From the NCBI GenBank assembly GCA_017398145.1, contig JAFQHD010000101.1, positions 1-33,365 on the forward strand: a stretch of DNA of 33,365 nt, given 5' to 3'. The notes under the pieces were generated by a model. The model worked only from the letters and a program-made list of their open reading frames with translations, had not been told where the DNA came from and did no database searches. The DNA is from Clostridia bacterium. Its GTDB lineage: Bacteria > Bacillota > Clostridia > Oscillospirales > CAG-272. The translations under genes were made by a program, and so were the position numbers. Below, one piece after another: positions 9,686 through 15,997 of the stretch. Each line of letters starts with the position of its first letter. Position 1 is the first letter of the stretch.

Positions 9686-10210
9686 ATGAAAAAAACATTA
9701 TTGATTTTACTGACGGCTATTATACTTGTTTGTAGCTGTTCCTGCAAAAACACAAAAGAACCGGCTCCCATTGATACTACTGAAATCGAAACATCTGAGG
9801 ATACAACTGAAAGCGTTTCTGACAAGTTTTATGTATCTGATGCGGAAAGCTATGAGATAGAGACCCCCTACGGTCCTATATATTATCCCACCGTATGGAA
9901 GGATAAGGTCGTAACAGAGATATCCGATAACGATACGTCATACGGCATCAAATTCTCTGCACAGTTAGACGGTAAGAGCATACCCCTTTATACTGTGGTT
10001 TTCGGTGAGTATACGGGAGAAAACTGTATCTCATCCGGTACCCTCACGGTAAACGGCAATGACGTTCGCGTTTACTTTATAGACCACAGTGGAGAGGGTA
10101 TGAAAGCAGGTCTTACCGGGGGTTCGGAAGAAACATACCTCACAATGTGTGAGGATATAAATGTTATAATATCCAATCTTGTTTATACAAGCGGAATGGA
10201 GCTTGATTAA
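9686..10210 (+). CDS. Small putative lipoprotein
   Basis: A 174-residue protein with an N-terminal lipoprotein signal: MKKTLLILLTAIILVCSCSC, where Cys18 after V-C-S best fits a lipobox. A Thr/Glu-rich linker (residues 24-46) follows, then a compact beta-rich domain with no domain I recognise. It should be lipid-anchored on the outer membrane face. It starts 16 bases after the permease stop and ends 17 bases before a strong terminator, so it is the last gene of the cluster 1 transcript. No function can be assigned. A role beside the permease is possible but unproven. Confidence 0.7.
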   Translation: MKKTLLILLTAIILVCSCSCKNTKEPAPIDTTEIETSEDTTESVSDKFYVSDAESYEIETPYGPIYYPTVWKDKVVTEISDNDTSYGIKFSAQLDGKSIPLYTVVFGEYTGENCISSGTLTVNGNDVRVYFIDHSGEGMKAGLTGGSEETYLTMCEDINVIISNLVYTSGMELD

Positions 10211-10227
10211 TAAGATAAATTTAACAT

Positions 10228-10254
10228 AAAAAGTCCGCCTTTGGCGGACTTTTT
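10228..10254. terminator. Bidirectional intrinsic terminator
   Basis: A 12-bp perfect stem (10228-10239 with 10243-10254) with a 3-nt loop, an A-run on the left and a T-run on the right. It works in both directions and separates the rightward lipoprotein gene from the convergent leftward nucleotidyltransferase gene. Confidence 0.9.
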
Positions 10255-10266
10255 GAATTATTCATT

Positions 10267-11442
10267 TTATTTTTGTTTGAGGATAAATTTTATTTCCTTC
10301 ATTATTCGTTTGAACTTAACAAATATCTTTGAAAAGAATCTGTATATCCACAGTGCGGGAATAAGATATTTATGCTTGTGGAAGAAGGGGTAAGCATCCT
10401 TGATATACACCCCGGTAGGGAATAGTCTGTTTAGAAAATACCTTACCTTGCTACTCTTGGTTATCTTGCCGTCACCGTTGGCAAATCGGTCTATCATAGC
10501 CCTGAACAAGGCATCATTGCTTCCGAAGCTGCCCGAATCGATAAAGAACTTCAGCAGATTTTCTTCTTCATCGCAAAGACGCTCTGAAATATTGTTTTGC
10601 CTTGCAGCTTCAACGTCAAATATTTTGCCTGATAGATCACTTATGTTCTTTTCAAAGGCTGTCAATCTTAGTTTTTTCAGCTCTGCGGTAAGATAGCGTC
10701 GGTCAAGGGAATCTCCGTATTTCTGAAGATAAACGAAAATGTCGGCCAAGGGCTTCAACCCGATACCTCCAGCATACGTAAAATGCTTGTATGCGTGTAC
10801 AAGGACGTGAAGGTAAAAATCCTCCTTTGAGAATCTGTATTCATACCTGTTTTTATCAGGACGCTCAAGTCGCTGCCAGATATCAAGATAGTAATTATAA
10901 AAAGCAGGATCAACCAGCTCTGTAACCAGATATACGTGCATCTCAAAGTTGAATATAGGTGGCTTCATATATACGTCATGCATGGACGTTCCGTACATAT
11001 CGACCTTATAGCCGTTATTCTCCATGTATTCGCGCACGAGATGACGTTTGTTTATATCAATAAGGATATCGTTATCCAGCATCTGTCTCATTCCGATTTT
11101 GGGATATACGTCCTGCAATATGATCCCTTTTAAAGGAAGATAGGATATTTTATTTTTGTCCATAAACCTGAAGAGCTTTTCCCTCTCTACCGAATAGAGA
11201 ACACTGCTTTTTATGGCCTGATTTACAGACATACGCCATTCATTTATGATCTCTTTATCGAGCTTGTCCCAATATGGCTCCAGAGCCATACAGGTGATAT
11301 AGAGCATCTTGTGTCTTTTTGCCTGATTGTATACAGCCTGAAGATCCATTTTTTCTATAGCCCCTTGCTCCGGAACTATGCCGTGCAATGCGCAGGAGGT
11401 CAGATATATTACGTCGATACCGCTTTTGAAATTATTATCCAT
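10267..11442 (-). CDS. Nucleotidyltransferase-family protein, copy 1 (NTP_transf_5-like)
   Basis: A 391-residue protein resembling the uncharacterised nucleotidyltransferase family NTP_transf_5. The key region is YLPLKGIILQDVYPKIGMR, then QMLDNDILIDINKR. The acidic DNDILID strand would hold the metal-binding aspartates of a pol-beta-type fold. C-terminal parts include DFYLHVLVHAYKHF and KFFIDSGSFG. The frame extends 23 codons further upstream, but the start at 11442 is supported by alignment with the paralogue at 15669 (MDKSFKSGLDVIYLTSCALH) and by a GGGGGG element at 11449-11454. Both copies are about 70% identical by eye. The biochemical target is unknown. Relatives often lie near polysaccharide loci, so sugar or protein nucleotidylation is possible. 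Confidence 0.8.
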   Translation of the reverse strand: MDNNFKSGIDVIYLTSCALHGIVPEQGAIEKMDLQAVYNQAKRHKMLYITCMALEPYWDKLDKEIINEWRMSVNQAIKSSVLYSVEREKLFRFMDKNKISYLPLKGIILQDVYPKIGMRQMLDNDILIDINKRHLVREYMENNGYKVDMYGTSMHDVYMKPPIFNFEMHVYLVTELVDPAFYNYYLDIWQRLERPDKNRYEYRFSKEDFYLHVLVHAYKHFTYAGGIGLKPLADIFVYLQKYGDSLDRRYLTAELKKLRLTAFEKNISDLSGKIFDVEAARQNNISERLCDEEENLLKFFIDSGSFGSNDALFRAMIDRFANGDGKITKSSKVRYFLNRLFPTGVYIKDAYPFFHKHKYLIPALWIYRFFSKIFVKFKRIMKEIKFILKQK

Positions 11443-11482
11443 TATTATCCCCCCGTTCAAACCTTCATTTGTATTCAACATA

Positions 11483-11511
11483 AGTATATCATAAAAATGT
11501 AGCTTTTTCAA
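11483..11511 (-). promoter_or_regulatory. Promoter of nucleotidyltransferase copy 1
   Basis: On the minus strand: TTGAAA (11511-11506), a 17-nt spacer, then TATACT (11488-11483), with TGA just before it as an extended -10. Transcription would begin near 11476, about 34 bases before the start codon. The paralogue at 15669 has the same TTGAAA/17 layout. Confidence 0.7.
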
Positions 11512-11528
11512 GGTTATTTTCCCCTAAA

Positions 11529-11558
11529 GGAAAACCTCCCCGATAGGGGAGGTTTTCC
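11529..11558. terminator. 13-bp GC-rich hairpin upstream of nucleotidyltransferase copy 1
   Basis: Arms 11529-11541 and 11546-11558 pair perfectly around a 4-nt loop; the 3' side reads GGGGAGGTTTTCC on the plus strand. The minus strand ends GGTTTTCCTTTA, so it could stop leftward transcripts coming from the 11560-11935 region before the next promoter. It can form on either strand. Confidence 0.6.
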
Positions 11559-11562
11559 GGCT

Positions 11563-11980
11563 TTATTCTGTATGGGATAAGCTATCAAGAACTGTTCTCC
11601 TATACAGAATAAACGGTTATATCAGCTTCAGCTATACATCATCCGATATAGCCGCACCGCAAATACGCTCGGTATCAGTATACCTCACCCTCGTGTGAGG
11701 ATAAGAGGATAAAACTGAACGAAATGCGATTGAAGGGTGCAGGGTCTGTGACCCTGCTTACTTGGAGGCGAGGTCTCTCTCGTACTTCTCGATCATCTTC
11801 TTAAACGTGACTCCCATACGAATTATGAAATTTCATCGTAAAAACCGCACCGTTATCGGACACGAAGAAGAGTGTACATATAGGATAAGTATAACCGTAT
11901 AACTCTTATAAGACCGATAATATATAAACAGAACAAAACCTCGGCTAAAATGCGACGCAATCGTATTTTAGCCGAGGTTT
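11563..11980 (+). ncRNA. Candidate structured non-coding RNA (no known family recognised)
   Basis: A stretch of about 420 bases with no convincing gene but dense pairing. Hairpins: 11563-11577 with 11598-11612 (15 bp); 11615-11623 with 11645-11653 (9 bp); 11739-11746 with 11750-11757 (8 bp, perfect); 11936-11955 with 11961-11980 (20 bp, followed by a T-rich run). Three of these contain exactly one G-U pair when read on the plus strand, which would be an A-C mismatch on the minus strand, favouring rightward transcription. I looked for tmRNA, RNase P, SRP and T-box signatures and found none. No strong plus-strand promoter was seen. A 19-codon minus-strand frame (near 11761-11817) lacks a good ribosome site. 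Confidence 0.35.
11936..11980. terminator. 20-bp-stem terminator hairpin
   Basis: Arms 11936-11955 and 11961-11980 pair over 20 bp with one G-U on the plus strand and a 5-nt loop. The plus strand continues TTTATAATTTT; the minus strand continues TTTTGTTC, so both directions may be stopped. It insulates the XRE-DUF3990 gene promoter 86 bases downstream. Confidence 0.75.
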
Positions 11981-12065
11981 ATAATTTTGCTTGCGGCCTG
12001 CGTAAGATTGGCGAAACCACTATGCTTAAAATGCAATTCGCAAAGCGGCTCTTAAAAGCGAACAG

Positions 12066-12118
12066 TTGACAAATTACCTATCATAGTATATAATAAAAGT
12101 GAAAACAAATGATAGGTA
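12066..12118 (+). promoter_or_regulatory. Consensus promoter with 10-bp inverted repeat, likely operator
   Basis: TTGACA (12066-12071), exactly 17 nt, then TATAAT (12089-12094): a perfect housekeeping promoter. A perfect 10-bp inverted repeat, TACCTATCAT (12075-12084) and ATGATAGGTA (12109-12118), spans the -10 box and the start of the transcript. The left arm lies in the spacer and would not be in the mRNA, so a DNA operator is more likely than an RNA hairpin. The XRE domain encoded just downstream is the natural candidate repressor. Confidence 0.75.
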
Positions 12119-12126
12119 GGTTTTGC

Positions 12127-12972
12127 ATGAAATATTTGATCAAGAAGATGCGTGAGTTTACAAACATGAGCCAAGAACAATTTGCTAAAGAAATCGGGAC
12201 TACAGTAGTTTCGGTTAACCGTTGGGAGAACGGCAAGTCGATACCTAATCCTATGGCTCAGAACCAACTCAATCTTTTTTGTAATAATCATAATATTGAT
12301 ATAGCTGATGTAATCGTAGAGAAGTATCGTTACGAACACGGTGACGATATGCTTATTCTATATCACGGTTCTAAAGAAGGGCTCAAAGGAAAAATTCAAC
12401 CTAAGAGCCGAGAGGACTGCGATTTCGGTATAGGTTTCTATACCGGTACTGATACCATTCAGCCTTTGACTTTGGTTTGCGGTGAACCTAATCCAAAGTT
12501 CTATGCTGTAGGTTTGATACTCGATGGATTGAAGGTTCTTGATCTTGAACTCGGTTTGGATTGGGCAATGGTAGTTGCATATCACCGTGGCTATATGGAT
12601 ACAGTAAAAGACAGCGAGCTGTACGAGAAATATGCTCACCTGTTTGATGATTACGATATAGTGATCGGTCACATTGCAGATGACCGTCTTTATACCGAGC
12701 TTACCCGTTTCTTCAATGGAGATATTACCGACACCGCCCTTATGAAATGCTTGGTCGCTCTCGATCTTGGCAAACAATATGTTGCTAAGACCCAAAAAGG
12801 ATGTGATGCGTTCTCTGTAATTTCAGAATCGGATATTTATCAGATGGAGCTTACCGCCCTTCAGGAAAAAGCAACCGTACGCAGAAAAGAGAGCTATGAT
12901 ATTGCAAACCAAATAGAAAAACGATATAGACGTGAAGGCAAGTATTTTGATGAAATTTTGAGAGGTGAATAA
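12127..12972 (+). CDS. XRE HTH fused to DUF3990 ADP-ribosyltransferase-like domain
   Basis: A 281-residue protein. Residues 1-70 form an XRE-type helix-turn-helix (LIKKMREFTNMSQEQFAKEI, then TTVVSVNRWENGKSIP). The rest resembles DUF3990, a family placed with ADP-ribosyltransferase-type toxins: LILYHGSKEGLKGKI, then DFGIGFYTGTDTIQPLTLV, and later QYVAKTQKGCDAF, where the Q/T-rich strand takes the place of the usual catalytic acidic motif. The ATG at 12127 is chosen because TAGGTAGG lies 6 bases before it; an ATG at 12109 has no ribosome site and falls in the operator repeat. Probably a self-regulating toxin-like gene coupled to the next gene. Catalytic activity is inferred from fold only. Confidence 0.75.
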   Translation: MKYLIKKMREFTNMSQEQFAKEIGTTVVSVNRWENGKSIPNPMAQNQLNLFCNNHNIDIADVIVEKYRYEHGDDMLILYHGSKEGLKGKIQPKSREDCDFGIGFYTGTDTIQPLTLVCGEPNPKFYAVGLILDGLKVLDLELGLDWAMVVAYHRGYMDTVKDSELYEKYAHLFDDYDIVIGHIADDRLYTELTRFFNGDITDTALMKCLVALDLGKQYVAKTQKGCDAFSVISESDIYQMELTALQEKATVRRKESYDIANQIEKRYRREGKYFDEILRGE

Positions 12973-12973
12973 A

Positions 12974-13396
12974 ATGCTTGATGTGTTCGAATTAACTTTG
13001 TGCGATATGCAGGGCAAACTTTTTGAGATGTCTGCCGCCGAAGGCTTTTCAAGTGAATCTTTCATCAAGACTTTTATGCTTTCTGATACAGCAGTTGATC
13101 TTGATAAGCCCTTCAATCATATGCAATGGGCGGGTCAGGGATATATCATCGACCGACTGAAAGAGCAAAATGCAGATACACTTGCAACAAACGGGGATTT
13201 GTTTGACAATGAAACACTTTACTGGTCCGGGTATCTCTACCGATATTGGCACTTCTATACAGGAGAAACGAGCAAAGAGATCTACAAGCAAGCTCCTGCT
13301 TCCATAATGAGAGCAATGTATTTGATGTATCATACCATGAGTCCTGAAATGGCTATCGATCGTCTGAAAGAATCCTACGCAAGAAAACATAAATAA
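12974..13396 (+). CDS. Partner protein of the DUF3990 gene, candidate antitoxin
   Basis: A 140-residue soluble protein that I do not recognise as a named domain. It has an N-terminal helix-rich part (MLDVFELTLCDMQGKLFEMS), a central aromatic region (NHMQWAGQGYIIDRL, ETLYWSGYLYRYWHFYTGET) and a helical tail ending KESYARKHK. The ATG lies one base after the previous stop with AGAGGTG six bases before it; a GTG at 12965 would overlap the upstream gene. DUF3990 genes often sit next to short partner genes, so an antitoxin or substrate-presenting role is plausible. This is inference from position only. Confidence 0.6.
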   Translation: MLDVFELTLCDMQGKLFEMSAAEGFSSESFIKTFMLSDTAVDLDKPFNHMQWAGQGYIIDRLKEQNADTLATNGDLFDNETLYWSGYLYRYWHFYTGETSKEIYKQAPASIMRAMYLMYHTMSPEMAIDRLKESYARKHK

Positions 13397-13545
13397 ATCA
13401 CTGCAATAATTCAAATTGTATGATTTAAAATAAGACCTTATGGCAATCATCATAACGGACGGACTGTTTCCGGACGTTAATGATAAACGGTGAGGCTTGA
13501 GGTATCATAAATACAAGGTGTTCAGAAATAGGCTTTATTAACCAT

Positions 13546-13564
13546 CCTCCTCACCTAAAGGAGG
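13546..13564 (+). promoter_or_regulatory. Hairpin hiding a Shine-Dalgarno sequence
   Basis: CCTCCT (13546-13551) pairs perfectly with AGGAGG (13559-13564), the only good ribosome site of the small gene at 13572, over a 7-nt loop. In the mRNA this would mask the site and lower translation unless opened. Confidence 0.5.
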
Positions 13565-13571
13565 TATGGCT

Positions 13572-13769
13572 ATGAAAAAAGAGCCGGACAAAACTATACC
13601 CGAATATATCGGGGAAAGGATATGGGTAGAGGAAGCATATCTTTTGTTTCTCAACAATTATGCCTTAAAATCAGGGTTTATTTCCGAGATAGATCATAAC
13701 AATATGATACGTAAGATAAAATACAGAACATACTCGCTCGAAAAAAGAGTAAAAGAGAGTTTAATGTAA
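13572..13769 (+). CDS. Small protein of unknown function
   Basis: A 65-residue protein, Lys- and Glu-rich. The middle reads YLLFLNNYALKSGFISEIDH, recalling the pattern of short SHOCT-like helper proteins found in clostridial mobile elements (long helix, then G-x-I-S-E-x-x), but the match is too weak to name. ATG 13572 is chosen because AAAGGAGG ends 7 bases upstream; ATG 13566 would be only one base from it. Its ribosome site can be masked by the hairpin at 13546-13564. A terminator follows at 13793-13827. I cannot assign a function. Confidence 0.55.
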   Translation: MKKEPDKTIPEYIGERIWVEEAYLLFLNNYALKSGFISEIDHNNMIRKIKYRTYSLEKRVKESLM

Positions 13770-13792
13770 ATAACATTTTAATATCAACAAAA

Positions 13793-13827
13793 AAACGTAC
13801 CGCGGATTAAAAATCTACGGTACGTTT
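13793..13827 (+). terminator. Intrinsic terminator after the small gene
   Basis: A 10-bp perfect stem (13793-13802 with 13818-13827) extends inward with one C-A mismatch and a G-U pair. An A-run precedes it and ATTATTTTAG follows. It ends the XRE-DUF3990/small-gene transcripts. Confidence 0.8.
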
Positions 13828-13887
13828 ATTATTTTAGAATTACTTTCAGAACAAGCAAATCGTTTGAAAGAAGAGATGCAAGGCAAA

Positions 13888-13905
13888 TAACAGTTATAAC
13901 TGTTA
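13888..13905. promoter_or_regulatory. 18-bp perfect palindrome, candidate operator
   Basis: TAACAGTTATAACTGTTA is perfectly self-complementary (9-bp half-sites, no spacer). A -10-like TATACT at 13932-13937 lacks a good -35 box at 17 nt, and the palindrome would be centred near -47, which suits an activator or other dimeric regulator. The downstream XRE gene at 14240 is one candidate ligand. About 0.1 such sites are expected by chance in this length. Confidence 0.5.
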
Positions 13906-13977
13906 GCGATATTTTTCGACAGGGAGTACAATATACTTACGTTGTTGGTAACCTAAAAACTGTAAAGGAGAGTGAAG

Positions 13978-14184
13978 ATGTTTAAATACCGTGTATGTTA
14001 CGACGGGTGCAAATATGGCATAGAGGCATATGAAAACGGTGAAGCTGTATGCAGATCAGACGGTCTGTTTGAGTCTGAGGATAAAGCTGTTGAATTTGCG
14101 AATCTTTGTACTGTATTGCAACTTAGTCCTATACATCTTGAAGACGTGTCGGAAGATATCCTTTTTGTTAGAAAAGTTAACTAA
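13978..14184 (+). CDS. Small DUF6514-like protein
   Basis: A 68-residue soluble protein. It has YRVCYDGCKYGIEAY at the N-terminus and EFANLCTVLQLSPIHLEDV then EDILFV at the end. The YGI ... LC..L.LSPIHL.DV.ED pattern resembles DUF6514, a small clostridial family of unknown function. The ATG at 13978 has AAAGGAG at 13964-13970; a GTG at 13972 is too close to it. It precedes a small XRE gene by 55 bases and probably shares its transcript. The palindrome at 13888-13905 lies upstream. No function is known. Confidence 0.6.
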   Translation: MFKYRVCYDGCKYGIEAYENGEAVCRSDGLFESEDKAVEFANLCTVLQLSPIHLEDVSEDILFVRKVN

Positions 14185-14239
14185 AAATTCAGCATTTAGG
14201 ACAAAACCGCCATTTATATAAAAGAGGACGGTGAACGTT

Positions 14240-14449
14240 ATGCCTGAGTTAGAGGCGCTATCTAAAAAGATATTGAAATTTCGGCACGAACACAGAGAAA
14301 GTCAGCTTGAGTTTGCCGAACATTGCGACATAAGTCACTATACTATGAGTTCTATAGAAAATGTGGCGGATGACGTTAAGGTGAGTACTGTACAGAAGAT
14401 AGCAGCTTATACGGGTATGACCGTTTCCGAATTGCTTGACCCCGAATAA
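14240..14449 (+). CDS. Small XRE-family transcriptional regulator
   Basis: A 69-residue single-domain helix-turn-helix protein: ALSKKILKFRHEHRESQLEF, then AEHCDISHYTMSSIENVADDV, then VSTVQKIAAYTGMTVSELLD. This is the full XRE fold with recognition helix around HYTMSSIEN and no additional domain, as in phage or toxin-antitoxin repressors. ATG 14240 is chosen because GGTGA lies 5 bases before it; a GTG at 14231 is possible. It likely regulates its own transcript or the neighbouring accessory genes. A hairpin terminator follows at 14465-14482. Confidence 0.75.
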   Translation: MPELEALSKKILKFRHEHRESQLEFAEHCDISHYTMSSIENVADDVKVSTVQKIAAYTGMTVSELLDPE

Positions 14450-14464
14450 AACAATTCACAAAAA

Positions 14465-14482
14465 CCACCCAGTCATGGGTGG
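14465..14482. terminator. Short terminator between convergent genes
   Basis: CCACCCA (14465-14471) pairs with TGGGTGG (14476-14482) around a 4-nt loop. CTTTGTAACTTTT follows, and AAAA precedes, so it could work in both directions between the XRE gene and nucleotidyltransferase copy 2. Confidence 0.7.
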
Positions 14483-14496
14483 CTTTGTAACTTTTA

Positions 14497-15669
14497 TTAT
14501 TGCTTACTTATAAATCTTATTTCTTTACATACGTGTTTGAATTTTACAAATATTTTCGAGAAGAATCTATACACCCACATAACAGGAAGAAGTGCTTTAT
14601 GACGGTGAAAAAACGGATAGTTTTCCTTAACGTACGGACCTGTGGGAAAGAGCCTGTTAATTATATACTTCACCTTGCCGGATTTGGTTATCTTACCGTC
14701 GCCGTTGGCAAATTTCTCTATCATTCCTCTGTATAATACGTTTTTATTTCCGAAGCTTCCCGAATCAATAAAGAATTTCAGCAGTTGTTTTTCTTCCTCA
14801 TTGAGGATATCTGCAATACGATTTTCTCTTGCGGCATCAATATCAAATATTTTTTGGGATAAAGAGCGTATGTTTTTTTCAAAAACGGTAAGTTTTATTT
14901 TTTCTAACTCCGTGGCAAGATACCGTTTATTAAAGCTTTCACCGTATTTGCGAAGGTAGACAAAAATATCTGTTAAAGGTTTGAGTCCCACGCCACCGGT
15001 ATAATTAAAATGCTTGTATGCATGAACAAGAATATAGATATAAAAATCTTCAATCGAAAACCTGAACTCGTATTTATTTTCGTCCGGTCTTTCAAGTCTC
15101 TGCCAAACGTCGAGATAATAATTATAGAATACGGCATCTACAGATTCTATCGCCAGATATACGTGCATCTCAAAGTTGAAGAAGGGAGACTTTACATACA
15201 CGTCGTGGATATCCTTGCCGTAACCGTCAACCTTATAACCGTTATTGACCATATAATTACGTACAAGATCACGTTTGTTGATATCGATAAGTATATCGTT
15301 ATCTACCATCTGCCGCATACCAAGCTTAGGATAAATGTTCTGGAGGATAATACCCTTAAGGGGAAGATAGGCAATTTCGTTTTTGTCCATAAATCTGAAG
15401 AGCTTTTCACGTTCCACAGAATACATAAGACTGCTTTTTACCGCCCGATTTACCGACAGTCTCCACACCTTCATAAGCTCAGGATCAAGCTCGTCCCAAT
15501 AAGGCTCAAGCGCCATACAGGTCACAGAGAGCATTTTATGCCTTTTTGCCTGGGCAAACACCGCCGAAAGATCCATTGCTTCAACGCTCTTTTTATCCGG
15601 AGCTATGTTGTGCAGCGCACAGGAGGTAAGATATATCACGTCAAGACCGCTTTTAAAACTCTTATCCAT
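14497..15669 (-). CDS. Nucleotidyltransferase-family protein, copy 2 (NTP_transf_5-like)
   Basis: A 390-residue paralogue of the protein at 10267-11442, about 70% identical by eye over the full length. It keeps YLPLKGIILQNIYPKLGMR, then QMVDNDILIDINKR, including the two aspartates expected for metal binding, and the C-terminal FFIDSGSFG and INRLFPTG segments. GGAGG lies before the ATG on the minus strand. Both copies are transcribed leftward from similar promoters, and the region between them holds the accessory genes, suggesting tandem duplication followed by insertion, or an inserted island between old copies. The function is unknown; both copies appear intact. Confidence 0.8.
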   Translation of the reverse strand: MDKSFKSGLDVIYLTSCALHNIAPDKKSVEAMDLSAVFAQAKRHKMLSVTCMALEPYWDELDPELMKVWRLSVNRAVKSSLMYSVEREKLFRFMDKNEIAYLPLKGIILQNIYPKLGMRQMVDNDILIDINKRDLVRNYMVNNGYKVDGYGKDIHDVYVKSPFFNFEMHVYLAIESVDAVFYNYYLDVWQRLERPDENKYEFRFSIEDFYIYILVHAYKHFNYTGGVGLKPLTDIFVYLRKYGESFNKRYLATELEKIKLTVFEKNIRSLSQKIFDIDAARENRIADILNEEEKQLLKFFIDSGSFGNKNVLYRGMIEKFANGDGKITKSGKVKYIINRLFPTGPYVKENYPFFHRHKALLPVMWVYRFFSKIFVKFKHVCKEIRFISKQ

Positions 15670-15721
15670 TCACTTTACCTCCACGTCATTTTGCAAACAG
15701 GTATTTGCATTATTTGGTAGT

Positions 15722-15750
15722 AGTTTAGCACATATGCAAATGTTTTTCAA
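15722..15750 (-). promoter_or_regulatory. Promoter of nucleotidyltransferase copy 2
   Basis: On the minus strand: TTGAAA (15750-15745), a 17-nt spacer, TAAACT (15727-15722). This matches the layout at copy 1. Transcription would begin near 15715. Confidence 0.6.
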
Positions 15751-15772
15751 GACATTTCGCTAACAAAAAGTT

Positions 15773-15889
15773 TTTGTCAAGAACTGATATGTTTTATAAT
15801 CAGCTTTAAATTACATTGTGGCGTGTGATAAATAAATGGTTTTTCTGATCCTCAAAGCACGGTTTGGGTGGGGCAACTCACCCCTTTTT
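15773..15889 (+). promoter_or_regulatory. Weak promoter and leader of the recombinase gene
   Basis: TATAAT at 15795-15800 has TTGTCA at 15774-15779 (15-nt spacer, short) or TTTGTC one base earlier. A hairpin GGGTG (15866-15870) / CACCC (15879-15883) followed by CTTTTT at 15884-15889 could attenuate the transcript before the recombinase gene. The rest of 15670-15997 shows nothing else I can name. Confidence 0.4.
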
Positions 15890-15997
15890 GTGTTAAAATA
15901 AAATATGTATAGAACCGGTAAAAAACCGTGAAACAGGAGCAATATGAGAAATAGTTTCTGTTTTGTTGTTCTATTAAAGCATTATTTGGAGGTAAAT

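Noticed and set aside
11563..11980. tmRNA, RNase P RNA, SRP RNA or T-box leader
   Set aside because: I looked for GTTCGA-type T-loop and CCA end, the RNase P GAGGAAAGTCC element, the SRP GGAAGCA apical motif and the T-box sequence on both strands and found none.
13915..13921. TTCGACA, the reverse complement of a perfect Spo0A box core
   Set aside because: A 7-mer is expected about four times on both strands of this window by chance. There is no second box and no sporulation gene nearby.
15010..15720. A 236-codon plus-strand frame
   Set aside because: It is the reverse complement of nucleotidyltransferase copy 2, which is conserved in sequence with copy 1 on the minus strand.
15804..15822. 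A sequence resembling the switch repeat (AAATTACATTGTGGC)
   Set aside because: Only part of the core matches, and the outer arms do not. It is too weak to call a third recombination site.
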